From assembly GCA_040901795.1 (NCBI GenBank), contig JBBDYH010000037.1:109385-173384 (forward strand): a DNA stretch of 64,000 nt. Reading direction: 5' to 3'. Shown here in pieces: positions 7,852 through 19,227 of this stretch (its first letter is position 1; every line of letters starts with the position of its first letter). Below the pieces are notes generated by a model. The model saw nothing but the letters and a program-made list of their open reading frames with translations, was not told the origin of the DNA and made no database searches. The stretch comes from JBBDYH01 sp040901795 (GTDB taxonomy: Bacteria; Planctomycetota; Planctomycetia; Pirellulales; JALHPA01). A program made the translations under genes and the position numbers.

Positions 7852-8658
7852 CTAGGGTCTTTGGATAATGCCTTCGAAATGGGCTTGACCCGACTGTGGC
7901 GGAGCGGAATGTGACGGCGGATGGTATGGCGCAATCACATCGCGCTGAGCAGTGCGAATCTCGCTGCCATAAATCGGCTGTCCGGCGGTCTGATTCGCGA
8001 TCACAGGCTGAGCTGCAACGGCCTCAAAGCGCGTCCGCGGATAGTAAATGCCCTCGAGTGAAGTTGTCGCAGGTTCTGATGTCTCGGCCGCGAGTCGACG
8101 AACTGATGAGTCGCTCGCGAACGGAACATTATTGCCGCCTGGCGTATGATTCGAATCCGTATCGTCCGTCACATAGGGGCCCGCGTTGACAGGTGATCGC
8201 TCGTTTGGCGCGACGGTTGAGGCGTTGATAGGCGCTCCAAAACCGGGCTTTGGAGATACGCTCGATGGCGGCGTTTTTCCGGCAGTATTCCAGGCGGGCG
8301 CCTCGTCGGTTGATGGCGACTCGACGGCTGGTTTGGAGCTTCGGTTGAATGTGATGATCAGCAACAGCAACAGCACCAGGCTCAACACTCCACCCGCCAC
8401 CCAGTTCGGATCGAGTTTGATGCGTCGGACCTGCTGCCAATCGAGGCGCTTTAGCCAATCGAGGCGCAGCGACAGTTTGGCCTGGTCTGGCGGCAAAGCA
8501 ACCTCGGGCAGTCGCGCGAGCAAACGCAGGGGAGGCATCGCGTCCTCAGCCGTCGCCGGATGTCCGACGGGCTCGGAAATTCCCGCACAGGCGCTGTGTT
8601 GCGGCGCCGGTTCAGCGACGCGAAGCCGGGGTCGAATCTTGGTTTGCGTGGTTCTCAT
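7852..8658 (-). CDS. Single-pass membrane protein of unknown function
   Basis: A 268-residue protein with a strong GGAGGAA site (8667-8673) 8 nt before its ATG at 8658. Residues 1-86 are hydrophilic and basic. One hydrophobic helix (WVAGGVLSLVLLLLLIITF) spans about residues 86-104. The remaining ~160 residues are Pro-, Ser-, Thr- and Asn-rich and look disordered, presumably periplasmic. I recognise no family. Its place 16 bp ahead of the Wzc/ParA-like gene suggests it could be the membrane partner of that protein, as polysaccharide co-polymerase anchors are, but this is inference from position. Confidence 0.7.
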   Translation of the reverse strand: MRTTQTKIRPRLRVAEPAPQHSACAGISEPVGHPATAEDAMPPLRLLARLPEVALPPDQAKLSLRLDWLKRLDWQQVRRIKLDPNWVAGGVLSLVLLLLLIITFNRSSKPAVESPSTDEAPAWNTAGKTPPSSVSPKPGFGAPINASTVAPNERSPVNAGPYVTDDTDSNHTPGGNNVPFASDSSVRRLAAETSEPATTSLEGIYYPRTRFEAVAAQPVIANQTAGQPIYGSEIRTAQRDVIAPYHPPSHSAPPQSGQAHFEGIIQRP

Positions 8659-9118
8659 TGCTGCTGTTCCTCCACACGGGCCCCCTGGCGGCCAGTCAGT
8701 AACTCCCGCTCACTTTTACTTGGAAGGGAGCAGTCACGGGCCTCGCAAGCCGCGCGAGGCGTAGGCGCATGAGGCCGTCGCGCGTGTTTCAGTTATCGGG
8801 TGTGGATTGTCCCAAGCTTGAGGAAGAAAGCGGTTATTCCGATTCCTGTGGTGGGGCAAATCGCGCAACATAGAGAATCGGCGATCCAAAGCGCGTCCGG
8901 AGCGAGCGTTTAACGCCGCATCCGTTGCCGAACCGTGTTCAGCGGCGATTGTCATCGCTGTAAGTTGCACAGTCGCTTGGGGTATGTGATATTCGGAAGG
9001 GGCTGCTGGTTTCTCTCCGTCCGCGCATACAATGCCTTGACGAAGTGACATTTCCGCGACAGTCCAAGGCCAGTTTGTCGTCCTTAACCCGCTGATACGC
9101 CAAGAGTTAGGTTGCTTC
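8659..9118. other. 460-bp divergent intergenic region before metH
   Basis: It separates the minus-strand membrane-protein gene from metH. Apart from the GGAGGAA site serving the minus gene, I see no gene, terminator hairpin or repeat. I looked for a cobalamin or SAM riboswitch, common upstream of metH, and found no B12-box-like segment or convincing paired layout. A short minus-strand frame here (9210-8734) has no homology I recognise. Confidence 0.5.
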
Positions 9119-12822
<3,704 letters not shown>

Positions 12823-12826
<4 letters not shown>

Positions 12827-13248
12827 CCTTTGACGTTAAGATTTGATTCCGCTGTTAAAGTACCTTCACGCAATAACTGCTGACGGAGGAGCACTCGTGC
12901 GGCATCGTTCATGCCAAGCAGCCGGACAGTCGCTCGGCCTCGCGGAGTCGTACCCCGTACGTGGGACCCTTCAAAGACGAAGTGTTCATTCCATTCGTCG
13001 CTGCGCGGGTTGAAGAGGGGAGTCAAAGAGGAATTCTCTGGATCAAGGCTGGCGATATTCGGACCTTTGTTCTTGTTGCATCGCATGCACGCCAAGGCCA
13101 GATTCTTTGGCGTTGCCTTACCGCCATGCTGTTCCGCGATAACATGGTCGAACTGGAAAGGTGTCTGAACGTGGTCTTGATGCAAGCGACAGTACTCGCA
13201 ACGCATTTTGGCCCGCTGTCGGACCAGCTCGATCAATTCTTTTTTCAT
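12823..13248 (-). CDS. HNH endonuclease domain protein
   Basis: A 141-residue protein whose first 60 residues form an HNH nuclease with structural zinc: Cys17-x2-Cys20, catalytic Asp34-His35 (FQFDHVIAEQHGG), Asn49 (PKNLALAC) and Cys54-x2-Cys57. The C-terminal ~80 residues, with LDPENSSLTPLFNPRSDEW, match the extension typical of free-standing HNH proteins. Its ATG overlaps the stop of the 95-residue gene upstream (ATGA, 13245-13248), so the two are translationally coupled. The 3' end overlaps the metH stop. The substrate is unknown; the HNH family includes homing, restriction and repair enzymes, and nothing here picks among them. Confidence 0.85.
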
Positions 13249-13532
13249 GAGTTGCTCGCGCCATTGCCCTCCGCGAGCCGTTGACGAGCTTTCGATTGAA
13301 GTATCGCCAGCATGTCGCCAATGAAAATATATTGATCCAGTTCTTGATCTTCCTCCTTCGTCAGCGCATTACTTTGTGCCTTTCGAGAAAGCTCATTCAT
13401 GCGATCGACATCGCGAGATGCGAAGCGGAACTGGAGCAGGTACTGGGCAAGTTCTTGCGACATCGTCTGCTGCGGGGCTAACAATCCCTCGAACGAGCCG
13501 AGGGGCGTAGAATCGGGCGATGCGACACTCAT
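13245..13532 (-). CDS. Small acidic helical protein coupled to the HNH gene
   Basis: A 95-residue protein starting at ATG 13532 (MSVASPDSTPLGSFEGLL). Residues 28-90 look wholly alpha-helical and charged (ELSRKAQSNALTKEEDQELD and onward). It overlaps the downstream HNH gene by the ATGA junction, implying translational coupling and perhaps a complex. Such a small-helical-protein/HNH pair could be a nuclease with a partner or inhibitor, but no direct evidence of toxin-antitoxin function is visible. Confidence 0.65.
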   Translation of the reverse strand: MSVASPDSTPLGSFEGLLAPQQTMSQELAQYLLQFRFASRDVDRMNELSRKAQSNALTKEEDQELDQYIFIGDMLAILQSKARQRLAEGNGASNS

Positions 13533-13613
13533 CGTTACAACCTCATGAATTGAACCGTGTCGCTTCATTATACCATTCTGGCGAAGCGGCCATCGAAACG
13601 TGTTCTTCATGCC

Positions 13614-14128
13614 TTATCGTCCCTCTCCCTTATACACCTGCTGATACAGCACGTTCTTCTTACTTGTCACCGACCCGGGCTCCGCGTTGTCGCGCAAGAC
13701 GCAGTACATCATGTTGTACTTTGCGTCCAAGTCGTCGGCGTAGTGGACGATCAAGGCCTCAGGCGTCATCGGCGGCTTGGGTGAGCCCCATTCGGGCAAC
13801 CTTTGATGCGAGACGATGATGTGTTCGAGCCGTAAGAGCATCTCTTCATCGAGCGATGGGCCGCTGTCCTGCTGGAACGAGGGACTCAACTTTGCCGCCC
13901 CCTCGCGGACGATGTCGCGGCCTTGGACCATATGGCCCAACAGCGTCCCGGCCGACGTATACACGGCCCCGCCGCTCTGCTGCTCGATCTCGCGCAGCTT
14001 GCCGATGTCGTGGAGGATCGCGCCCGCGACGACCAACCCCTTGTCGAGCCGCGGCTGCAAGTCGGGGTAGTATTCGTCGTACTTATCGGCGAGTTGGGCA
14101 CAAGTCTTCGTCACGGAAAGCACGTGCT
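13614..14128 (-). pseudogene. 3' half of a YhaM-like HD-domain 3'-5' exoribonuclease gene, split by the integrated element
   Basis: The reading frame contains the HD phosphohydrolase core (AILHDIGKLREIEQ, then GTLLGHMVQGRDIV and HIIVSHQRLPEWGSP) and ends GYQ-type (YQQVYKGEGR). It opens at the left junction with HVLSVTKTCAQLADKY. In intact relatives this follows directly on a GGLLEH segment, which here lies 13.35 kb away at 27479-28002. Joining both pieces at the TGCT core restores GGFLEHVLSVTKTC without frameshift and gives 344 residues. GTG 14123 could serve as a start, but the N-terminal OB-like part and first metal-site histidines are missing, so activity is unlikely while the element is inserted. 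Confidence 0.85.
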
Positions 14129-15877
14129 GCTATGTTGCGCGGATTCGAAGTCATCGGCCCCATCGGTGCCCCAAAGGTCGGGGTCGGGGCGGAGCGACAC
14201 GACGCCCCGCACGCAGCGCGTGAATTCCTTCTTGCCGGACTGCTGGCGTTCAAACCAAAGGTCGATGCGAGAGACCATCCGGCGCAGAAGCTCACGCAGC
14301 GTCTTCGGGTCGGCCTTGTCGAATTGCAAGTGCAGGGACCATAGACGGCGAGCATGTGCCTCAGGATCGCTCCTGGTGGCCTTCGGCGCGGTTTTACGGT
14401 TGTCGGCCTCTAGCTCCGCGGCGAGCCGCCGGCGCTCGTCCCGCATCGCGATCAGTTTGTCGGTCAGCATGTCCACCAGGTCTTCTGGCGCGCGGAGCAC
14501 GCGGTCTGCCGCCTGGTCAATCTGTCGATCGAGCTCGGCGATTCGCTCTTTGTGTCGGTCCGCAATTTCCGGCGCAGCCTTGGCCTGGGCATTTTCTCGC
14601 TGAACGAACTGCTCGAGTAGCTTTTCCCAGTTGCCACCGGCGAACACCGCCTCGCGCAGCTTGCGGACCAAAGCCTCCACCATCGGCTGCTCATAAACGG
14701 CGTGATGACCGCAGCCGCCGCGCTTCCCGAATCGCGCGTAGCTGTTGCAGACGTAGCTCTTGTGCACGACGTCGCCCACCTTGCGATTCTTCCAGGTCTT
14801 GCGCCAGCCGTGCATCGTGGCCGCGCAATGGCCGCAGTGACAAAGACCGGTCAGCAGGTAGGTCTCTTTCTGTGGGCCGGTATAGGCGCGGTTTGCGACC
14901 ATCCGCTTTTGAACCTCCTCGAAGGTCTCCCGATCAACGATGGGTTCGTGGGCGTCTTTTACGACGATCCAACTCTCACTGCCGTGCGTTGTCGGGTGGT
15001 TCAACGGGTTTTGCAGGCGAACGATCTCGCCGCCGACCACCTGGTGGTATGATCCCGTGGAGCGGCGGCCCCATACCGAGTCGCCGGTATAGATCGGGTT
15101 CTTGAGGATGGCGCGGACCATGTCAGCGGACCAAGGGACGCCGTTCGGGCTGCTGATGCCTTTTTGCTCGAGCAGCGTTGCCAGCTCCCGCATGGGCGAT
15201 TGACCGCTGGCGTAAGTCTTGAACATCCAGCCAATCGTGCCCGGCACATCGGTTTCGCTTTTGACCAAGCCCGACCGCCAGCCTTTTGGTTTCGGGACCT
15301 GCTCACCGCGACGAACGCGCACGCGCGGTGAGCCGGCTTCGTCGATCAGCATGCGATCGTAGCCCCAAGGTGCCCGCGCGTTGCGGCCACCTGCCCGCGC
15401 CATCTTGATTTGCCCGCGGGCGGTGTTTTTCGAAATGTCGACCAGGAAGCTATGCTTGCCCTCTTGCTGGACCTGATAGATCAGGCGCCCGGCGAAATCG
15501 GTCCAGTCGATGGCGCCCTGTGCGATCGTCTCCAGCCGCACGCCAGCGGAGCGGAGGGGATGGATCCAGCGCCCCGCCTCGATCGAGTCGAACCGGCCGA
15601 AGCGATCCTGATCCCAACAAAGGATCACGTTGAACGCGCCGCGCTCTTCGGCGTCTCGGATCATCCGTTGGAAGCTCGCTCGTTTCTCGGTCTTGTCACC
15701 ACTGATGCCATCGTCGATGTACTCTTCCACCAGGCTGTAGCCGTGGGCCGCCGCATAGGCAACGACATGGGTCCGTTGATCGTCGATGCTCGTCTCCTGC
15801 TTGTCGGTACTGACGCGGTAGTAAGCGGCGGCGGGAATGAGCCCGCCGGCCGTGGTCTTGGTTGCTCGTCGAATCAT
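14111..15877 (-). CDS. Large serine recombinase (integrase of the element); C-terminus completed by host DNA
   Basis: A 588-residue protein starting at ATG 15877 (MIRRATKTTAGGLIPAAAYY), with AAAGG 9 nt upstream. The resolvase domain has catalytic Ser23 in YYRVSTDKQ, then the IDDGISGDKTEKRASFQRM and DQDRFGRFDSIEAG motifs. A Recombinase domain follows (ILKNPIYTGDSVWGRR), then a zinc ribbon (CHCGHCAATMHGW with CNSYARFGKRGGCG) and a coiled coil near residues 430-520, the architecture of phage-type large serine integrases. The gene crosses the left att core (14128-14125): the last four codons and TGA (14113-14111) belong to the interrupted HD gene. In a circle the frame would continue into the 81-residue tail at 27479-27234, giving about 665 residues. 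Confidence 0.9.
   Translation of the reverse strand: MIRRATKTTAGGLIPAAAYYRVSTDKQETSIDDQRTHVVAYAAAHGYSLVEEYIDDGISGDKTEKRASFQRMIRDAEERGAFNVILCWDQDRFGRFDSIEAGRWIHPLRSAGVRLETIAQGAIDWTDFAGRLIYQVQQEGKHSFLVDISKNTARGQIKMARAGGRNARAPWGYDRMLIDEAGSPRVRVRRGEQVPKPKGWRSGLVKSETDVPGTIGWMFKTYASGQSPMRELATLLEQKGISSPNGVPWSADMVRAILKNPIYTGDSVWGRRSTGSYHQVVGGEIVRLQNPLNHPTTHGSESWIVVKDAHEPIVDRETFEEVQKRMVANRAYTGPQKETYLLTGLCHCGHCAATMHGWRKTWKNRKVGDVVHKSYVCNSYARFGKRGGCGHHAVYEQPMVEALVRKLREAVFAGGNWEKLLEQFVQRENAQAKAAPEIADRHKERIAELDRQIDQAADRVLRAPEDLVDMLTDKLIAMRDERRRLAAELEADNRKTAPKATRSDPEAHARRLWSLHLQFDKADPKTLRELLRRMVSRIDLWFERQQSGKKEFTRCVRGVVSLRPDPDLWGTDGADDFESAQHSSTCFP
14125..14128. other. attL core (left junction)
   Basis: TGCT on the + strand, preceded by host ggaaagcacg and followed by element gctatgttgcgcgg. 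The element side carries the arm TATGTTGCGCGGA (14131-14143), which is an imperfect inverted copy (9 of 13) of TTCGCGGAAGAAT at the right end. Confidence 0.75.
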
Positions 15878-15969
15878 GGTCAAAAACCTTTCTGGAACGC
15901 CCGCGGCGAGCCCTGCCGGTTCCAGACGGCAGAGCCCGCACGCGGGCAAAGGGGAAAACAACTCACTTA

Positions 15970-16039
15970 GTTATACACATTCGCATTGATAGAGTCAATA
16001 CATTTGCGTATTGACCTCCCAAATCGCAGCAGCTATCGT
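15970..16039. promoter_or_regulatory. Overlapping divergent promoters and operator for serine recombinase and XRE regulator
   Basis: The minus-strand promoter has -35 TTGACT (15998-15993), a 17-bp spacer and -10 TATAAC (15975-15970), facing the serine recombinase. The plus-strand promoter has -35 TTGACC (16011-16016), a 17-bp spacer and -10 TATCGT (16034-16039), placing the start point at about 16046, which is the XRE ATG itself, so that message is probably leaderless. The perfect palindrome GTCAATAC-N6-GTATTGAC (15994-16015) contains both -35 boxes and is the obvious operator for the XRE protein. Confidence 0.7.
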
Positions 16040-16045
16040 AGGGAC

Positions 16046-16258
16046 ATGCCCACACTTTCAGACCAGCTACGCCAGGCAATTGAACGGAGCGGTCTATCTC
16101 ACAATGAGATCGCTCGGCAAACCAAAATCCCGCAACCAACGATTACGCGCTTCGTGAACGGTCTCGACATGCGGCTGTCCAATGCCGACCGCCTGGCCGC
16201 TCACTTCGGGCTGACACTCCAACCGGGCAAGGCCAAGCCCCGCCGGCCCAGCCGCTAA
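16046..16258 (+). CDS. Small XRE-family HTH regulator (serine-recombinase module)
   Basis: A 70-residue protein starting at ATG 16046 (MPTLSDQLRQAIERSGLSHN). Residues 5-58 form an XRE/Cro-type helix-turn-helix (SGLSHNEIARQTKIPQPTIT, then FVNG and ADRLAAHFGLTL), followed by a short basic tail (KAKPRRPSR). It is divergent from the serine recombinase and overlaps its control region. It is clearly paralogous to the XRE protein at 18140-18343. The likely role is to repress itself and the recombinase through the palindrome between the two -35 boxes. Confidence 0.85.
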   Translation: MPTLSDQLRQAIERSGLSHNEIARQTKIPQPTITRFVNGLDMRLSNADRLAAHFGLTLQPGKAKPRRPSR

Positions 16259-16299
16259 GCCGAGCCGACGGGGTGACGCGCCGTGCTACGTGCGCCGGT

Positions 16300-16542
16300 T
16301 CAAGGTTTCTTGGGGCGGCTGAACGTGCTGAGCAGCTCGAGCAGGAACGCGAAGTCGCTCGCCGTGGACACGCCAGCGCCGCCACCGCCGTCATCGTCCA
16401 GGTTCGCGTCCAGGCAGCCGCTCAGCTGATACTCCATGCAGACCTCGTTGTCGTGTCGGTAAACCGAGATCTCCAACTTGGCCGCCTGGTCAATCAGGGC
16501 TCGCCCGAGCTCGCCTTCGTGGAAGCTGTGGAATCGGTTCAT
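16300..16542 (-). CDS. Small acidic protein of unknown function
   Basis: An 80-residue protein whose ATG (16542-16540) overlaps the stop of the tyrosine recombinase (ATGA, 16539-16542), so it is translationally coupled to that gene. It opens MNRFHSFHEGELGRALIDQA and contains a Gly/Asp linker (DANLDDDGGGGAG) and a hydrophobic helix (DFAFLLELLSTF). I recognise no family. Its position suggests an accessory to the tyrosine recombinase, for example a directionality factor, but no HTH is evident. Confidence 0.55.
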   Translation of the reverse strand: MNRFHSFHEGELGRALIDQAAKLEISVYRHDNEVCMEYQLSGCLDANLDDDGGGGAGVSTASDFAFLLELLSTFSRPKKP

Positions 16543-17981
16543 GCGGCACCTGCCTTTCCCGCGAACGCGGACGGCTGTGGCATCTGCTCAACGGCCCGGG
16601 CGAGCATGCCGTGTCCGCGGACGTAATGAGCCGCGGTCGTGCCGAGCGACGTATGGCCCATCGCGTATTGTGCGGCCTGCGGGTTGTACTCCCAAAGATT
16701 GGTCGCGCACGTCTTCCGCAGTTGATGCAGCGTGAAATGCTGCTCGGCTGGGATCGCGCACGCGTCCTGCAGTCGATGGAAGTAGACGTGGAACCCTCGC
16801 ACGTCGCGCCGGTCTCGCCTTGTCTTCGTCGGATACTCAAAGACGAATTCCCGATCGGTGCGGATGGCCCGCAGGTGGTCAACGGCCGCTTGGTTCAGCG
16901 GTATCACCTGCTCGGTCTGTGTCTTCGTCACTTCGGCCGGCACGACGATGCAGCGAGCCTGCCAGTCGATCCACTTCATGCGCAGGCTAAAAAGGGTGTT
17001 GCGCCGCATGCCAGTGTTGTACGCCGTGACGATCAAGGCGCGCCACCAGGCCGGCGGCTTGAAGTAATCCGATCGGGGCCACTCTGCCGCGACGCAGCCG
17101 AGATAGAACTCGTTGAGTGTTTCGTCACTGACCGTCTTCGGTGTCCGCCGAACCTTCGGTGGCAGCTTGACCCACGGCACTTTGTCGATCAGCCCGACGG
17201 CGTCCCGGTTGCGCCAGCCCGCGGGGCCGGCCTTGTCGAGAAACGTTTGGATCCGATTGAGCACGGTACGCACCGTGTTCGGCGACATGCGCTTGACCGC
17301 AGACATGCCGCGCAGCTTCAGTAGCGCGTCACGGAATCGGCAAAGCGTCTCCGTAGCAATCTGCTCGAGCGGTGGGTCACCAGTGAGGATGGCCCAGCGA
17401 CGCAGAACAGACTCGTCCCACTGTGCCGTGCGAAGCGTAGCGGTGCGGAGCCCCTTGTAGTGGTCGCGATAAAAGCCCGTGAGGGTTAGCGCGTCGCCAT
17501 GGTCAAACAACGGCTCGCCGGTTTGTTCGGCCAACTGCTGGACGTGGCGCGCTGCCAGAACGTAGGCGTCCAGGTCGGCAAACATCTCAGTCCGGCCGGC
17601 AAGCTGCCGCACAGTCTCGCGGACTTCCTGAAGCGCCGCCTGGTAGTACGCTTGCCACAGTTCGGGGTAGCGATTCTGCCAGGCAGCGATCGTGCGGCAT
17701 TCCTTCTCAAGAATCAGAGCTGCCTCGCGGAACGTCTTGCCGTTGGCCAGCAGCATTGTGGCCCGAACGATGCCCCGGCGAACGTCGCTTGAAATGCCGG
17801 CCCGTCGTTTCGACGTCGCTTGGATCTCCAGCCCCTTTGACGGAGCTGCAATCACTGGGTCAATCTTGAGACTGCCAACCAAGGGCTCGATGTGCTTCAG
17901 CGCCACGCGGCGCCGCTTCGCTTGCCGGCCTCGATCTTGCCCTGCGTTGCTGCGCGCACGTACTGATGGTAGGATAGACAT
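16539..17981 (-). CDS. Tyrosine recombinase/integrase
   Basis: A 480-residue phage-type site-specific recombinase starting at ATG 17981 (MSILPSVRARSNAGQ), with AAAGGA upstream; the frame is open for 63 more codons through the divergent promoter region, which is rejected as coding. The N-terminal ~230 residues hold a basic segment and a HTH-like ATMLLANGKTFREAALILEK. The C-terminal catalytic domain has the nucleophile set: Arg in NTGMRRNTLFSLR, Lys in VTKTQTEQVIPL, His-x-x-Arg in HQLRKTCATNLWE, then GHTSLGTTAAHYV with the second His and Tyr. It is divergent from an XRE regulator. Which DNA site it acts on is unknown, because the element's junctions sit next to the serine recombinase instead. 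Confidence 0.88.
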   Translation of the reverse strand: MSILPSVRARSNAGQDRGRQAKRRRVALKHIEPLVGSLKIDPVIAAPSKGLEIQATSKRRAGISSDVRRGIVRATMLLANGKTFREAALILEKECRTIAAWQNRYPELWQAYYQAALQEVRETVRQLAGRTEMFADLDAYVLAARHVQQLAEQTGEPLFDHGDALTLTGFYRDHYKGLRTATLRTAQWDESVLRRWAILTGDPPLEQIATETLCRFRDALLKLRGMSAVKRMSPNTVRTVLNRIQTFLDKAGPAGWRNRDAVGLIDKVPWVKLPPKVRRTPKTVSDETLNEFYLGCVAAEWPRSDYFKPPAWWRALIVTAYNTGMRRNTLFSLRMKWIDWQARCIVVPAEVTKTQTEQVIPLNQAAVDHLRAIRTDREFVFEYPTKTRRDRRDVRGFHVYFHRLQDACAIPAEQHFTLHQLRKTCATNLWEYNPQAAQYAMGHTSLGTTAAHYVRGHGMLARAVEQMPQPSAFAGKAGAA

Positions 17982-18086
17982 GGCATTCCTTTCGACGCAA
18001 ATAGGAAGGGATGCTACGCCCCCGGGTGAGTAGCACCACACCGGGGGCAGCTTTTTGCGCCGGACACGCTGCCCAGCGCTGCCGGT

Positions 18087-18132
18087 ATTATGCCAAATGC
18101 TATTGGCCAATGTCAATTGTTTTCGGTAGCAT
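18087..18132. promoter_or_regulatory. Overlapping divergent promoters for tyrosine recombinase and second XRE regulator
   Basis: The minus strand has -35 TTGACA (18116-18111), an 18-bp spacer and -10 CATAAT (18092-18087), facing the tyrosine recombinase. The plus strand has a candidate -35 TTGGCC (18103-18108), an 18-bp spacer and -10 TAGCAT (18127-18132), predicting a start near the XRE ATG at 18140, again leaderless. The palindrome ATTGGCCAAT (18102-18111) overlaps both -35 regions and is a candidate operator. Confidence 0.55.
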
Positions 18133-18139
18133 GCGGGCC

Positions 18140-18343
18140 ATGAAGGTTTCCGACCAGCTCCGAGCCGCAATCGACAGCAGCGGCCTGTCTCACAATGAGC
18201 TGTCGCGCGTCACCGGCGTATCGCAGCCGGCAATCTCGCGATTCGTCAACGGCGAGCGCGGCCTCAACAGCGAGTCGATCGACCGACTGGCCGCGCATCT
18301 TGGTCTGGTGCTGACAATTAAACGCAAACGCAGGTCTAACTGA
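18140..18343 (+). CDS. Small XRE-family HTH regulator (tyrosine-recombinase module)
   Basis: A 67-residue protein starting at ATG 18140 (MKVSDQLRAAIDSSGLSHNE). It aligns along nearly its whole length with the XRE protein at 16046-16258: SDQLR, AI, SGLSHNE, Q(P)xI(T/S)RFVNG, DRLAAH and GL are shared. The C-terminus is basic (TIKRKRRSN). It is divergent from the tyrosine recombinase and is followed after 2 bp by a membrane-protein gene on the same strand. The probable role is autoregulated repression of the tyrosine recombinase. Confidence 0.83.
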   Translation: MKVSDQLRAAIDSSGLSHNELSRVTGVSQPAISRFVNGERGLNSESIDRLAAHLGLVLTIKRKRRSN

Positions 18344-18345
18344 CG

Positions 18346-18996
18346 ATGAGCCCGTGGCTGAGGCTAGCCGCTTGGTCAATCCTTCTCGGCTCAGTCATTG
18401 ATTGCCTCGATTTCCCGATACCTTTGGAGGTCGTTATGTGGGGCGACGTACTTTCAGGCACGGTGGCCGGACTGACCACTGCCGGCCTTTGGGCTCTGCT
18501 CGTCTTTGGCTATCAATGGTGGTTCGATAACAAGACCGTGAAACGGCTGCAGCGATTGCTGGCTCCAGAATCCTTTTACGTCCTCGCGTCCAATGTGGGC
18601 CTGAGCATAAAGAATCCGACCGGGCAGTCTATCGTCGTACGCTCAGTGATTGTGCAGGCCGGTCCCCAATGCACGTATCGATTAAAGTTTTCTGACTCTG
18701 AGCCGAAGGATTCGGCGGAGGTGCATCCGGCCGGCTGGGCAACCTTGCCGCCATATACCCGCGGTATCTGGCAAATGCCGCCGGTTCGTCCTGGCGTTGG
18801 GCCACGATTCCCAGACCCAACCGACGTCGTTGTGACGGTCGAATACAAATCGCTGTTCGGTGAAACTAAACTGATTGAAATTAGTCCCATTGATCCCCGG
18901 GTCAAGTGGATGTTACTCGACGGCTTCAAGAGCTTCGTCAGTGGCGATTTTTTCAAGCCCGGCGCGACGTTCCCGCGTTCGGAACCCCCAAAGTAG
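18346..18996 (+). CDS. Membrane-anchored protein of unknown function
   Basis: A 216-residue protein beginning 2 bp after the XRE stop. An alternative start at ATG 18436 (MWGDVLSGTVAGLTTAGLW) has a better TGGAGG ribosome site and may be the true one. A hydrophobic helix (VAGLTTAGLWALLVFGYQWWF) lies near residues 39-59, followed by a basic stretch (KTVKRLQRLL) and a soluble domain of about 140 residues with beta-strand-like pattern (LASNVGLSIKNPTGQSIVVR). The topology suggests an anchor with a cytoplasmic or surface domain. In position it matches accessory genes that phages express from the prophage state, but no family is recognised. Confidence 0.65.
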   Translation: MSPWLRLAAWSILLGSVIDCLDFPIPLEVVMWGDVLSGTVAGLTTAGLWALLVFGYQWWFDNKTVKRLQRLLAPESFYVLASNVGLSIKNPTGQSIVVRSVIVQAGPQCTYRLKFSDSEPKDSAEVHPAGWATLPPYTRGIWQMPPVRPGVGPRFPDPTDVVVTVEYKSLFGETKLIEISPIDPRVKWMLLDGFKSFVSGDFFKPGATFPRSEPPK

Positions 18997-19161
18997 AATA
19001 GCGGCCATCTTGTTCGTGTTGCGCTGAAAAAATGACCAACTGTCACGGCCCCGCGAAAGTGTGATGCCGCCCGGTGCTTGCCTTGCGCCCGAGCGGCCAC
19101 CAAATTGCCAAGGAACGCCGGCCGTCTTGATGGTCCCGGTCTGTCGCGTTGCAGTTGCCAT
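18913..19161 (-). CDS. Possible small protein at the end of the phage-like gene run
   Basis: An 82-residue frame starting at ATG 19161 (MATATRQTGTIKTAGVPWQF), similar in its opening to the prohead-protease-like gene (MATATLTQRS). It lies 66 bp after the tape-measure-like gene on the same strand but overlaps the convergent gene at 18346-18996 by 84 bp. No family is recognised, and it may not be translated to its full length. Confidence 0.35.
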   Translation of the reverse strand: MATATRQTGTIKTAGVPWQFGGRSGARQAPGGITLSRGRDSWSFFQRNTNKMAAILLWGFRTRERRAGLEKIATDEALEAVE

Positions 19162-19227
19162 ACGTCTCTCGTCGTCTCTGGTTAAAGGGTTTCATCGATC
19201 ACTGTAACGGCGGTCGAACTCGGGGCC

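Noticed and set aside
8659..9118. Possible cobalamin or SAM riboswitch before metH
   Set aside because: No B12-box-like sequence or consistent stem set could be found by eye; a covariance-model scan would be decisive.
13614..14123. A complete small HD-domain protein with its own start
   Set aside because: The family needs the upstream OB part and the GGxLEH segment; that exact missing part lies at 27479-28002 in matching frame, so this is a split gene.
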